A stretch of DNA of 64,000 bases from Olleya sp. Hel_I_94 (GCF_007827365.1 NZ_VISI01000002.1:2671001-2735000); one strand, 5' to 3'; positions 52,266 to 62,690 are shown, counted from the stretch's first letter. A program made the numbers and translations. The notes: a model not told the origin generated them from the letters alone.

Positions 52266-55200
52266 ATGAAAAATATTATATACATATTATCTTTTTTACT
52301 ATTTCAATTCACCTTTGCTCAGGTTACCATAATAGTAGAAGCACTTCCAGAAGACACACCAAAAGACGCATCCCTATTTATTTCTGGAGATTTTGAAGGT
52401 TGGTCTGGCGGACACAAAGACTACCAATTACAATTCGTAAATGGTAAGCATCAAATAACACTACCTAAAAAAGAACAACGCATTTTATTCAAGTTTACCT
52501 TAGGGAATTGGGAGACTTCAGAAAGTACCAATACAGGTGAAACTATAGATAATCGTACCTATAAATTTACAGAACCAAACGATACGTTAAAAGTAAAAAT
52601 CGCAGGTTGGAGTCATTTATTTGATCTTCAGGAAGCATCAACAGCTTCAAAAAATGTTACTGTTTTATCTGAAACTTTCAACATACCACAACTCAACAGA
52701 AAACGTCGTGTTTGGATGTATTTACCTGCAGATTATAAAACGTCTAAAGAAAATTATCCTGTAGTGTATATGCACGATGGACAAAATGTTTTTGATGCTA
52801 GTACGTCTACATATGGTGAGTGGAAAGTAGATGAAATTCTAGACAAACTATTCAAAGAAAACCTAAAACTAATCGTAGTTGGTGTCGATAATGGTGAGTC
52901 CAAACGCTTAGATGAATATTCTCCATGGACCAATGCTAAATATGGTGGTGGTGAAGGTGACGCATACATCGATTTTATTGTCAATACATTAAAACCCTAC
53001 ATAGATACTAATTATAATACCAAAAAAGATAGAGCTAATACAGCCATTTTTGGTAGTTCTATGGGAGGATTAATTTCGCATTATGCAGCTTTAAAACATC
53101 CAACAGTTTTTGGTAAAGTTGGTGTGTATTCTCCTGCATTTTGGTTTGCTCCAGAAGTCAATGATTTTACTAAAAAGCACGCTAATCTTCAAAATACCAA
53201 AATGTACTTTTTAGCAGGAGGAAAAGAAAGTGAAAACGCAGGTTATATCGAGATTAGCCAAACCGTTACAGACATGAATAGTATGATTTCTATATTAAAA
53301 GATAACGGATTTCCAAAAAAAAACATACAGTCTAAAGTCGTTCCAGAAGGGAAACATAATGAGGCTTTATGGGGAAACAATTTTGCTGAAGCTATAACGT
53401 GGTTGTTTGCAGATGCTATTAAAAAAAGAGAGTTCAAGACAGCAACCTTTCAAGACAATCAATTACATATTCAGGTTTCAGATGGAAATTATAAAATGCA
53501 TTTTTACCATCCTGAAATTATCGAAACTACATTTTTGCCAACAGGTGAAACATTTGATAAAGAGTCACACGCTGTTGTTATAGATAAAGTACTTTCTGAG
53601 GTGAAATTTAATGAAACAGAAAATGAAATTACTTTTCAATCTGAAAAATTAACTGTAAAAATCACCAAGTCTCCTTTTCATATTTCGTATTGGAAAGATG
53701 GAAAAAAAGTTACTTCTGTGAAAAATAGTTTTCAAAAAACGGACGACTTTGAAACCATTAGTTTTAATTTAAAACTAGAGGAAGTACTGTATGGTGGAGG
53801 CGCAAGAGCGTTAGGGATGAATAGACGTGGTAATCGTTTAGAGTTGTACAATAAAGCACATTATGGTTACGAAGATAGTAGTGAGTTAATGAATTACACG
53901 ATGCCAATTGTGGTGTCTTCTAACAAGTATCTTATTCATTTTGATAATGCACCAATTGGCTTTTTAGATTTAGATAGCAAAGCTGATAACACACTAACAT
54001 ACGAAACTATTTCTGGTAGAAAAACCTATCAAATTGTCGTTGGTGATTCTTGGTTAGATCTTACTAAAAACTATACTCAACTTACAGGAACACAACCTAT
54101 GCCACCACGTTGGGCTTTGGGTAATTTTTCTAGCCGATTTGGATACCATTCACAAGAAGAAGTAACTGCTACAGTAGAAAAATTTAGAGAAGAGAATATT
54201 CCTCTAGATGCGATAATTATTGACATTTTCTGGTTCGGAAAAACTATTCAAGGTACTATGGGAAATCTAGCGTTTGATCGTGATTCTTTTCCAAACCCAA
54301 AACAAATGCTAAAAGGTTTAAAAAATAATAATGTTAAAACCGTTTTAGTAACAGAGCCGTTTTTATTAACCACTTCTAATCGTTGGGACGAGGCGGTAAA
54401 AGCAGATGTTTTAGCTAAAGATTCTATAGGAAATCCGTTTACTTACGATTTCTATTTTGGTAACACAGGATTGATAGATATTTTCAATCCGAAAGGAAAA
54501 CACTGGTTTCAAAATATTTATAAAGACTTGGCCGATTTAGGAGTTTCTGGTGTTTGGGGAGATTTAGGAGAGCCAGAAGTGCATCCTAAAAATCTAATAC
54601 ACGCCACAGGAACAGCAGACGAAGTACATAATATTTATGGTCACCATTGGGCGGAATTAGTACAAGATATGTACACACAAAATTTTCCAAACACAAGACC
54701 ATTTATTTTAATGCGTGCAGGAAGTTCTGGATCGCAACGTTTTGGAATGATACCTTGGTCTGGAGATGTTAACAGAACTTGGGGAGGATTGCAAAGTCAG
54801 CCAGAAATTGCACTGCAAATGGGACTGCAAGGATTAGCCTATATGCATAGCGATTTAGGTGGTTTTGCTGGTAATAATTTAGACGATGAGTTGTATGCGC
54901 GATGGTTACAGTATGGTGTATTTCAACCAATTTACAGACCACATGCACAAGAAGAAGTGCCTGCAGAACCTGTTTTTAGAAGTGATAAAGCGAAAGCCTT
55001 TGCTAAAGAGTCTATCGAATTGCGTTACCAATTACTACCATATAATTACAATTTAGTATTCGAAAACAACCAAACTGGTGCGCCTTTAATGCGAGCCTTG
55101 TTTTTTGAAGAGGAAGACAATAAAAAGTTGCAAACCAATGCGTCAACTTACCTTTGGGGAAATGACTTTTTAGTGACACCAATTGTACATTCAGAACAAA

Positions 55201-55742
55201 AAGAAGCTGAGGTTTATTTTCCGAAAAACAGTAATTGGTTTGATTTTTATACCAATAAAAAAGTGGAAGGAGGACAAGCACTTTCTGTTAAAACGCAAGA
55301 AAATAGTATTCCAACGTACGTTCGTGGTGGCGCATTTATTCCAATTGCAAAACCAATGCAAAGCACTGCAGAATATGACGGAAACACCTTCGACTTACAT
55401 TATTATTTTGATGCTTCAGTTACAGAAAGCGAGCGAACTCTTTATAATGACGATGGCTCAACAAAAAATGCTTTTGAAAAAGGAAACTATGAGATTTTAG
55501 AGTTTGAAGCAGAAACATCAAACAACAATTTAGAACTAGAATTTGAAGCAGAGATAGGTGTAAATTACTCTGCATCAACAAAACAAATTGATGTAATTAT
55601 TCACAATTTTCCTAAAGTACCAAAACGCATAAAATTCAATAGAAAAAAAATAGAGTTTAACTATAATGAAGTTTCAAAAACATTGACTTTTCAGGTGAAT
55701 TGGAATACTTCAAAAGAGGTAGAAGCACAAATTAAATATTAA
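52266..55742 (+). CDS. CBM20-like/esterase/GH31 alpha-glucosidase fusion, 1158 aa
   Basis: A signal peptide (IIYILSFLLFQFTFAQ) is followed by three modules. Residues about 20-112 resemble a CBM20-type starch-binding domain (LFISGDFEGWSGG, TLGNWETSE). Residues about 128-385 form an esterase-D-like alpha/beta hydrolase with nucleophile Ser265 in FGSSMGG and a His in VPEGKHNEALW. Residues about 395-1158 are a GH31 alpha-glucosidase with nucleophile Asp766 in GVWGDLGEPE and acid Asp834 in WSGDVNRTWGG. The enzyme is exported. The esterase part may remove acyl groups or act elsewhere; its substrate is unknown. Confidence 0.9.
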   Translation: MKNIIYILSFLLFQFTFAQVTIIVEALPEDTPKDASLFISGDFEGWSGGHKDYQLQFVNGKHQITLPKKEQRILFKFTLGNWETSESTNTGETIDNRTYKFTEPNDTLKVKIAGWSHLFDLQEASTASKNVTVLSETFNIPQLNRKRRVWMYLPADYKTSKENYPVVYMHDGQNVFDASTSTYGEWKVDEILDKLFKENLKLIVVGVDNGESKRLDEYSPWTNAKYGGGEGDAYIDFIVNTLKPYIDTNYNTKKDRANTAIFGSSMGGLISHYAALKHPTVFGKVGVYSPAFWFAPEVNDFTKKHANLQNTKMYFLAGGKESENAGYIEISQTVTDMNSMISILKDNGFPKKNIQSKVVPEGKHNEALWGNNFAEAITWLFADAIKKREFKTATFQDNQLHIQVSDGNYKMHFYHPEIIETTFLPTGETFDKESHAVVIDKVLSEVKFNETENEITFQSEKLTVKITKSPFHISYWKDGKKVTSVKNSFQKTDDFETISFNLKLEEVLYGGGARALGMNRRGNRLELYNKAHYGYEDSSELMNYTMPIVVSSNKYLIHFDNAPIGFLDLDSKADNTLTYETISGRKTYQIVVGDSWLDLTKNYTQLTGTQPMPPRWALGNFSSRFGYHSQEEVTATVEKFREENIPLDAIIIDIFWFGKTIQGTMGNLAFDRDSFPNPKQMLKGLKNNNVKTVLVTEPFLLTTSNRWDEAVKADVLAKDSIGNPFTYDFYFGNTGLIDIFNPKGKHWFQNIYKDLADLGVSGVWGDLGEPEVHPKNLIHATGTADEVHNIYGHHWAELVQDMYTQNFPNTRPFILMRAGSSGSQRFGMIPWSGDVNRTWGGLQSQPEIALQMGLQGLAYMHSDLGGFAGNNLDDELYARWLQYGVFQPIYRPHAQEEVPAEPVFRSDKAKAFAKESIELRYQLLPYNYNLVFENNQTGAPLMRALFFEEEDNKKLQTNASTYLWGNDFLVTPIVHSEQKEAEVYFPKNSNWFDFYTNKKVEGGQALSVKTQENSIPTYVRGGAFIPIAKPMQSTAEYDGNTFDLHYYFDASVTESERTLYNDDGSTKNAFEKGNYEILEFEAETSNNNLELEFEAEIGVNYSASTKQIDVIIHNFPKVPKRIKFNRKKIEFNYNEVSKTLTFQVNWNTSKEVEAQIKY

Positions 55743-55749
55743 ATTTAAA

Positions 55750-57423
55750 ATGAAAAAGAGCATACTTTTAATCGTATTAACTATTCTTATTTTCGGTTGT
55801 AAAACTGATAAAAAAGCAAATCAAGATATCGCAGAAAACATCAAAAAAGAAGAGGTTAAAACACCTTTTGTATGGGAAGCTGCAAATGTCTACTTTTTAT
55901 TAACCGATCGTTTTAATAATGGCGATAAAGCCAATGACGTAAATTATGGAAGAACTAAAAAGACTGCTGTTTTACGTGGTTTTGAAGGTGGCGATTTACA
56001 AGGAATCACGCAAAAAATTGAAGCGGGTTATTTTACAAATTTAGGAATCAATGCCATTTGGATGTCGCCAATTGTTGAGCAAATTCATGGAGCAACCGAT
56101 GAAGGTACTGGAAACACCTATGGATATCATGGCTATTGGACTAAAGATTGGACTAATGTCGATGCTAATTTAGGAACCAAAGAAGATTTAAAACAACTAG
56201 TGGATGCTGCACACAAAAAAGGTATTCGTGTGTTGTTAGATGCGGTTATTAATCACACAGGTCCTGTTACAGATCAAGATCCTGTTTGGCCAAGTGATTG
56301 GGTTAGAACAGATCCGCAATGTCAATATGATAATTACGAAAACACCGTAACGTGTACTTTAGTAAAAAACCTTCCAGACATTAAAACCGAAAGTAATGAA
56401 GCAGTTGAATTACCACCACAATTGGTTGAGAAATGGAAAGCCGAAGGTCGTTATGAAGAAGAAGTTGCAGAATTAGATGCCTTTTTTAAAGCTACAGGTC
56501 ATCCTCGTGCACCTCGTTTTTACATCATGAAATGGTTAAGCGATTACATTACAGATTTTGGTATTGATGGTTACCGAGTAGATACCGTTAAACATACTGA
56601 AGCTTTTGTTTGGCAAGAGTTTAAAGACGTTTGTGATAACGCTTTCGCGGAATTTAAACAGCAAAACCCAAACAAAGTTTTAGACGATAATACATTTTAC
56701 TTGGTTGGAGAAGTGTACAACTACGGAATTTCAGCAGGAAAAGCATTCGATTTTGGTGATAAAAAAGTCAACTATTTTAATGATGCATTTAACAGCTTAA
56801 TCAATTTTGAATTCAAATGGAATGCTGCACAGCAAACCTATGAAGAGCAATTTAAAACATACGATAGTTTATTACATACCAATCTTAAAGGTTATAGTGT
56901 ATTAAACTATTTAACGTCTCATGACGACGGACAACCTTTCGATAAAAATAGAAAGAAAACCTACGAAACAGCAACACGATTATTACTATCTCCTGGAGCG
57001 TCACAAATATATTATGGAGATGAATCTGCAAGAGATTTAACCATAGAAGGTACTGATGGAGATGCTACTTTAAGAAGTTTTATGAATTGGGAAGAACTTT
57101 CTCAACAACAAGATTTGCTTATCCACTGGCAAAAATTAGGGCAATTTAGACGTAAACATCCTTCCGTCGGAGCAGGAAAACATACGATGCTAAGCAATGC
57201 ACCTTACTTTTTTAGTAGAAGCTATACCAAAGGAGATTTTAAAGATGAGGTCATTATTGGTATTGATATTCCTAAAGGAAAACATACTATTGATGTGTCT
57301 TCAGTATTTAACGAAGCCTCTCAAATTGAGGACTTCTATTCTGGAGAAATTCTAGAAGTTACAAACGGAAAAATCACAATAGATACAGAGTCTAACATCC
57401 TATTATTAGAAAATATTAAATAA
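55750..57423 (+). CDS. GH13 alpha-amylase family lipoprotein, 557 aa
   Basis: The lipoprotein signal ends in LIFGC. The GH13 barrel begins at once (VYFLLTDRFNNGDKANDVNY), with region I LLDAVINHTG near 165, nucleophile Asp278 in DGYRVDTVKH, acid Glu321 in LVGEVYN and the third Asp in LTSHDDGQPF. A Ca-binding-type loop and a Cys pair near 195-205 are seen. It probably trims maltodextrins at the outer membrane or in the periplasm. It starts 7 bp after the GH31 fusion gene. Confidence 0.92.
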   Translation: MKKSILLIVLTILIFGCKTDKKANQDIAENIKKEEVKTPFVWEAANVYFLLTDRFNNGDKANDVNYGRTKKTAVLRGFEGGDLQGITQKIEAGYFTNLGINAIWMSPIVEQIHGATDEGTGNTYGYHGYWTKDWTNVDANLGTKEDLKQLVDAAHKKGIRVLLDAVINHTGPVTDQDPVWPSDWVRTDPQCQYDNYENTVTCTLVKNLPDIKTESNEAVELPPQLVEKWKAEGRYEEEVAELDAFFKATGHPRAPRFYIMKWLSDYITDFGIDGYRVDTVKHTEAFVWQEFKDVCDNAFAEFKQQNPNKVLDDNTFYLVGEVYNYGISAGKAFDFGDKKVNYFNDAFNSLINFEFKWNAAQQTYEEQFKTYDSLLHTNLKGYSVLNYLTSHDDGQPFDKNRKKTYETATRLLLSPGASQIYYGDESARDLTIEGTDGDATLRSFMNWEELSQQQDLLIHWQKLGQFRRKHPSVGAGKHTMLSNAPYFFSRSYTKGDFKDEVIIGIDIPKGKHTIDVSSVFNEASQIEDFYSGEILEVTNGKITIDTESNILLLENIK

Positions 57424-57431
57424 AAATTCAC

Positions 57432-58853
57432 ATGAAAAAACTAATCTTATCCCTTGCAATACTTAGTGTTTTTGCTTGTAAAGAAGAGAAAAAACAAGAA
57501 GATACTAACGTTGTTACAGAAGAAAAAGTAGCAATACAACCTATTTCGGCTTCCGATTTAGAAACTGCTGTTATCTATGAAGCTAACATCAGACAATATT
57601 CACCTGAAGGGACTTTTGAACAATTCACAAAAGACATTCCGCAGTTAAAACAATTAGGTGTAAAAGTGATTTGGTTAATGCCTGTGTTTCCTATTTCAGA
57701 AACAAAACGTAAAGCTACAGGAGGAGAAGACAGCAAGTTTGCAACCGATTTTCCTGAAGCAGAACAAGATAAATATTTAGGTAGTTATTATGCGGTTTCA
57801 GATTTCACTAAAATTAATCCAGAATTTGGGACGATTGAAAATTTTAGAGACTTAGTAAATACAGCTCACGATAATGGAATTTATGTGATTTTAGATTGGG
57901 TGCCAAATCATACAGGTTGGGATCATACTTGGTTAAAAACCAATCCAGAATATTACACACAAAACGATAAAGGCGAAGTCGTACATCCTGTAGATACAGA
58001 TTGGACAGATGTTGCCGATTTAAACTACGACAATCAAGAGATGCGAAAAGCAATGGTTGCAGACATGAGTTATTGGTTGACAGAAGAAGGCGTTGACGGA
58101 TTTAGATGTGACGTTGCAGGATCTGTGCCAACTAATTTTTGGGAGCAAGCGATACCAGAATTGCGAGCAAAAAAAGACATCTTTATGTTAGCTGAAGCTT
58201 GGGAACCAGAATTATTAAAAGATGGTTTATTTGATATGGCTTACGGTTGGGATAGACATCACGCCATGAATGCAATTGCAAAAGGAGAAAAGGGTGCAAC
58301 CGAATTTACTAGTGCTTTGCAAACCGATTTTGATCGTTACGCAAGTGACGATATTTTAATGAATTTTGTAACCAATCACGATGAAAACTCATGGAATGGT
58401 ACCATTAAAGAACGCATGGGAGACGCTAGTGAAATGATGACTGCTTTGGCTTATGTAACTCCAGGAATGCCACTAATTTATTCTGGTCAAGAGTATGATT
58501 TAGACCATAGATTATTATTTTTTGAAAAAGATAGTTTCCCTCATATTAAAGGAACCACTTGGAAATTATTAGAAAAATTAGCAACATTAAAACAGAATAA
58601 TGCTGCTTTACATGGAGGAAAAGCTTCCGCTAAATACAACGCAATTGATAATGGAAAAGATGTAATTTCATTTTCAAGAACAAAAGATAATGATGAGGTT
58701 GTATTTATTGCAAATGTTTCAAAAGAGAATACTAAAGTAAACCTTGTTCAAAAAGGGACATATTTAGATTATTTGTCTAATAAAACCATAGAATTAGAAG
58801 GTGATGCAATCCCTTTAGCGGTTAATGAATTTAAGATTTTAGTTAAAAAGTAA
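57432..58853 (+). CDS. GH13 alpha-amylase family lipoprotein, 473 aa
   Basis: The lipoprotein signal ends in SVFAC. The compact GH13 domain starts with AVIYEANIRQYSPEGTF and has region I LDWVPNHTGWDH, nucleophile Asp227 in DGFRCDVAGS, acid Glu255 in LAEAWEPE and the third Asp in FVTNHDENSWNG. The C-terminal beta-domain is short. It differs clearly from the two other lipoprotein GH13 enzymes in the operon, suggesting separate linkage or chain-length preference. It is the last gene of the arm. Confidence 0.92.
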   Translation: MKKLILSLAILSVFACKEEKKQEDTNVVTEEKVAIQPISASDLETAVIYEANIRQYSPEGTFEQFTKDIPQLKQLGVKVIWLMPVFPISETKRKATGGEDSKFATDFPEAEQDKYLGSYYAVSDFTKINPEFGTIENFRDLVNTAHDNGIYVILDWVPNHTGWDHTWLKTNPEYYTQNDKGEVVHPVDTDWTDVADLNYDNQEMRKAMVADMSYWLTEEGVDGFRCDVAGSVPTNFWEQAIPELRAKKDIFMLAEAWEPELLKDGLFDMAYGWDRHHAMNAIAKGEKGATEFTSALQTDFDRYASDDILMNFVTNHDENSWNGTIKERMGDASEMMTALAYVTPGMPLIYSGQEYDLDHRLLFFEKDSFPHIKGTTWKLLEKLATLKQNNAALHGGKASAKYNAIDNGKDVISFSRTKDNDEVVFIANVSKENTKVNLVQKGTYLDYLSNKTIELEGDAIPLAVNEFKILVKK

Positions 58854-58884
58854 AAGAATTAGTAATTCTTCTTCATAAAAATAT

Positions 58885-58910
58885 AGAAAAGTGCCTGATG
58901 GTGCTTTTCT
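58885..58910 (+). terminator. Hairpin after the starch operon
   Basis: AGAAAAGTGCC (58885-58895) pairs with GGTGCTTTTCT (58900-58910) with two G-U pairs and a 4-base loop. The T-rich tail is weak (GGTTTAAT), so termination may be incomplete. Confidence 0.5.
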
Positions 58911-58964
58911 GGTTTAATAAATTGTCAGTTTTTACAAGAAAATGCGACTAACCATAATAATGCG

Positions 58965-58972
58965 TATTTTTG
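58965..58972 (+). promoter_or_regulatory. -7 box of the GAF-domain gene
   Basis: TATTTTTG is an exact TAnnTTTG match 19 bp before the ATG at 58992. No clear -33 element is present. Confidence 0.45.
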
Positions 58973-58991
58973 CATTACATTATTATTATAA

Positions 58992-61373
58992 ATGATCGAT
59001 TTAAACGACAATATAAATTTACCTTTTTCGTTACAAATAAGTTTTAATAAACTTATTGAGCGCTATAATGACTTGGCTAAAAGTGAAGATTCCTTTATCG
59101 CAGCCAAAGCAAATCGCATATTAGAAATAGGACAGGCTAATCCTGTATTAAAAGAGGGATTTAGTAAGATTTCTGTATTGAAAAAATATGAGAAAGAAAT
59201 CGCAATATTATTGGAAGATTCGTTTAGCGAGGTTTTAAGTCTAAATGAAATTAAAACAGCAAGTGTACCCTATCATAATTTTATTTTTAATGCTTCAAAA
59301 CGTTTTGAAAATATAATAAAATCAGCTGGTCCCGATTTTGAATTGGTAATTAAAAATATGCCAGAAAATGATTGGTATATTCTTAGTTGTACAATTATAA
59401 TGAGTTTTTGTTATAACTATGACACTAATTTTAAAAGACCATTATATTATGAGATTCCGAATGAAAATGGTATTGTAAGAATTTACAAGATTACTTATAA
59501 TGCAGATTTCATGGAAATTATTCCTACTGAAGCTGCACCTAAATTAACGGATAAAGACTTTGACGAATTATTAGATAATTTTGAAAATATAGAGTTGTGG
59601 AAAGAAAAATTTCCTCCTAACAGTTATGTGTCAAAAGGATTTGTAATATCTAACATTTTTGATGTTACGGACGATCAGTCTATTTCAAACATAAAAACAA
59701 CCTTAATAAAAAATAGTAAACGTAAAGACGAAAGCTTTATGGTAGATTTTCAAAAAGTCTTCCGTTCGTTATTAGGGGTTACTGATTTGGAGGTTGGATT
59801 TTCTATTTATAATAAAGAAGAAAATACCTTAATGAAGGTGCATGATTCTAGCATTAATAGTTTTTTGCTTAAAGCTAAAGAAGAGTTTAAGTGTGAGAAT
59901 TTATTTTGTCATTACAGTTATGATAAAATTTTAAAAAGTAAAGCTAACCTTGCTATATCTGATGTAGATGCTAATTTTGAAAAATCTAAAGGTAAGGCTC
60001 CTCAGGTTAAAGTTTTAAAAGAGCAAGGTTTTAAAAGTGCCATTTTTGCACCAATAGCAGAACAAGGTGATTTACTTGCTGTTTTGGAGTTAGTATCTAA
60101 AACACCTAGAGCTTTAAATAGTATTAATGCCAATAAACTAGCAGACGTTATGCCTTTTATTTTGTCTGCTGTTAAGCGCTCTAAATTAGACGAGGCAAAC
60201 TTAATACAGGCTATTATACAACGCGAATGTACTTCTATACATCCAAGTGTAAAATGGAAATTTGAAAGTGCTGCACGTAAGTTTATGCAAGAGGAGTATA
60301 ATGGTAATGAAAACCCATCTTTTAATAAAATTAGTTTTGATAATGTTTATCCATTATTTGGTCAGATAGATGTTAAAGGATCGTCTGATGCTAGAAATAA
60401 TGCAACACAAAAGGATTTAGCGCTTCAATTAAAATTAGTAGAAAAGATCGTTGAAAAAGCTTTTGATCATCAAAAATTACCAATTTTTGAGCAATTATTA
60501 TTTCAGGTTAAAAGTTATCAAATTGCTTTAAAAAATGATTTTAAAGTTGATAGTGAGCAAAAAATCACTCATTTTTTTAAATATGAAATAGAGCCACTTT
60601 TTAAATTTCAACTTAAATCAAAATCATTTATAACCCAAGACATTGAGGATTATTTTGCTAAAGTAGATGCTAATCTTGAAGTGATATATTATTATCGTAA
60701 AAATTATGATGATACTATTAGCTTGATAAACAAAAATATGTCTGCCTTGTTAGATAAAAAACAAGTAGAAGCACAAGCTATGTATCCTCACTTTTTTGAG
60801 CGTTTTAAAACGGATGGTGTTGAGCATAATATGTACATTGGAGAGTCTATTACAAAAGAAGATTCGTTTAACGAGTTATACTTATATAATTTAAGATTGT
60901 GGCAAATGCAAGTCATGATTGATATGGAAACGTCTTTTTACACCAAACAGCATAAATATCCTATCGCGCTTGATGTTGCATCAATGATTTTAGTGTTTAA
61001 TCAACCGTTATCTATTAGATTTAGAGCAGATGAGAAACACTTTGATGTGGATGGTACTTATAATGCAAGATACGAGGTGGTTAAAAAACGAGTTGATAAA
61101 GCTAATATTAAAGGTACAGACGAGCGCATTACTGCTAAGGGTAAGTTAACAATTGTCTATTCTCAGCAAGAAGATGAGTTTGAATACTTAAAATATGTTA
61201 GATTTTTACAATCAAAACATAAATTAGGTGATGAGGTAGAAATATTAGAGTTAGAGGATTTGCAAGGAGTAACTGGCTTAAAAGCTATTAGAGTTAATAT
61301 CTTGTATCAAGACCAAAACAATACAAAGCAGTTTTACACGTATAACGATTTAATGCAGGCTATAAAATCCTAA
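58992..61373 (+). CDS. GAF-domain-containing protein, 793 aa
   Basis: A soluble protein with no signal peptide or membrane segment. A GAF-like sensory domain is apparent at about residues 245-395 (VTDLEVGFSIYNKEENTLMK, FKSAIFAPIAEQGDLLAVLELVSK). The rest is helical with no kinase, cyclase or DNA-binding motif that I can see. The stop overlaps the convergent HD-domain gene by 4 bp. A regulatory or scaffold role is possible; function unknown. Confidence 0.78.
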   Translation: MIDLNDNINLPFSLQISFNKLIERYNDLAKSEDSFIAAKANRILEIGQANPVLKEGFSKISVLKKYEKEIAILLEDSFSEVLSLNEIKTASVPYHNFIFNASKRFENIIKSAGPDFELVIKNMPENDWYILSCTIIMSFCYNYDTNFKRPLYYEIPNENGIVRIYKITYNADFMEIIPTEAAPKLTDKDFDELLDNFENIELWKEKFPPNSYVSKGFVISNIFDVTDDQSISNIKTTLIKNSKRKDESFMVDFQKVFRSLLGVTDLEVGFSIYNKEENTLMKVHDSSINSFLLKAKEEFKCENLFCHYSYDKILKSKANLAISDVDANFEKSKGKAPQVKVLKEQGFKSAIFAPIAEQGDLLAVLELVSKTPRALNSINANKLADVMPFILSAVKRSKLDEANLIQAIIQRECTSIHPSVKWKFESAARKFMQEEYNGNENPSFNKISFDNVYPLFGQIDVKGSSDARNNATQKDLALQLKLVEKIVEKAFDHQKLPIFEQLLFQVKSYQIALKNDFKVDSEQKITHFFKYEIEPLFKFQLKSKSFITQDIEDYFAKVDANLEVIYYYRKNYDDTISLINKNMSALLDKKQVEAQAMYPHFFERFKTDGVEHNMYIGESITKEDSFNELYLYNLRLWQMQVMIDMETSFYTKQHKYPIALDVASMILVFNQPLSIRFRADEKHFDVDGTYNARYEVVKKRVDKANIKGTDERITAKGKLTIVYSQQEDEFEYLKYVRFLQSKHKLGDEVEILELEDLQGVTGLKAIRVNILYQDQNNTKQFYTYNDLMQAIKS

Positions 61374-62635
61374 CCAACTAAAAGTTGGTTAAGATTTTGA
61401 GGTAGTATGTATTGTATTTGCGATGTTGTATCTAATACATCCTGAATATTTACACCTGGATTGTTTTTTACAGCAATACCAAAAGCAAGTAGTGATATAA
61501 TAATACCTATCATAAATACAGTGTATGTTATTCTTAATAAACGGTATTTTCGTTCTAAAACAATTCCTAAAAAATATAAATCTTTAGTCAGTGACTTGTA
61601 AATGTACTCCTTGTCATTTATCATTTCATTAATAGCCCATTCAAATTCGTTAAGTTTCATTTTATGAAAATTCCCAAAAAACGTTAAGTTAACTTCTTTG
61701 TTTTCTACATCTTCTTTAGTGAATTGACCACTAGTTACATTGGGTCTTGTAGCAATTATGGACATTACCATAGATACAACACTAAACAGAGTGAAAATCA
61801 CAGTAGGCCAAGTTAGATAAGGGTTGGTGTCTAATTTAGAAATTAAATTAGCCAATACAACCGATATAATAATAGCATTAACAGATAATAAGATGTTGGC
61901 TTTAGTGTCCGCAATGTCACTTAATTTAATGTGATTTCGTAGCGCAGTTCTGTAAAACGATTGAATAGCACGTTCTGGACTTTCGTTTTTATATTGGGCT
62001 TTGTACTTTGCCTTTAGCTCTTCTGTATTTTGTTTCTTTTTTTGTTTCTTTTTTGCAAGGATCAGCTTAGCAAGATTTTTTTCTTTTCTTTGTTGCCAAT
62101 TTTGTAAGGCATAATCCGTATAATAACTGTGTTTTTTAGATAAGACTTTAATGTTCTCGTCAAGCCATTCTCTTGGTGTGTAGTTTGCAATACCTGCTAA
62201 TTCTAACTCTTTTCTTAAAAACTCGCTAGCTTCCGGAAAGTATTTTTTTCCAAAATGAGAGGCATCAGCATCGCGTAAAATTTTCTCTAATTCGGTTTCT
62301 GGCTTACTATCAAATTTTGTAGCTAGTATACAATCTTCAACAGCTTTAATAGTTTTTTCGTCTACATTTTCTGTAGTCAAAAATTCTCTAGCTATTTGTG
62401 CGCTAACCTCCTCATGGCCTTCTCTTTTTTTAGTGTAGCCCACATCATGTAATAAAGCTGCTAATTGAAGTATTTGCGCATCATTAACATCAATTTTAGA
62501 GTTTTCTATAATTTCTTTCGTACTTTTAAATACTCGTAAGGTATGCGTGTGATTGTGATAGACTATCGTGTTTGGTAGCTCATTTTTAAGGAGTTCAAAT
62601 ACAAAAGCTTCGGTTTTTTCAATTAGTTTAGACAT
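61370..62635 (-). CDS. HD-domain hydrolase fused to Pycsar-type membrane effector domain, 421 aa
   Basis: I chose the ATG at 62635; an in-frame TTG 8 codons upstream lies in a likely promoter. The N-terminal HD domain (about residues 20-130) has the metal ligands: His in YHNHTHTLRVF, the His-Asp pair in ALLHDVGYT near 63-64, and later Asp/His residues. A Lys-rich charged linker (about 185-215) leads to a PycTM/DUF5706-like domain (about 227-400) with helices ILLSVNAIIISVVLANLI and VIFTLFSVVSMVMSIIA. A last membrane helix (FMIGIIISLLAFGIAV) follows. PycTM domains are effectors of cyclic-pyrimidine (Pycsar) defence; no cyclase is in the window. Confidence 0.85.
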   Translation of the reverse strand: MSKLIEKTEAFVFELLKNELPNTIVYHNHTHTLRVFKSTKEIIENSKIDVNDAQILQLAALLHDVGYTKKREGHEEVSAQIAREFLTTENVDEKTIKAVEDCILATKFDSKPETELEKILRDADASHFGKKYFPEASEFLRKELELAGIANYTPREWLDENIKVLSKKHSYYTDYALQNWQQRKEKNLAKLILAKKKQKKKQNTEELKAKYKAQYKNESPERAIQSFYRTALRNHIKLSDIADTKANILLSVNAIIISVVLANLISKLDTNPYLTWPTVIFTLFSVVSMVMSIIATRPNVTSGQFTKEDVENKEVNLTFFGNFHKMKLNEFEWAINEMINDKEYIYKSLTKDLYFLGIVLERKYRLLRITYTVFMIGIIISLLAFGIAVKNNPGVNIQDVLDTTSQIQYILPQNLNQLLVG

Positions 62636-62690
62636 GAGTGCATAATTATTCTTATCCAAAGTACTAAAAAAATAAAACTCTCAACCTTTA

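Noticed and set aside
62636..62659. TTG start of the HD-domain gene
   Set aside because: The TTG lies inside a TACTTTG promoter-like string, and an ATG eight codons later gives a standard start.
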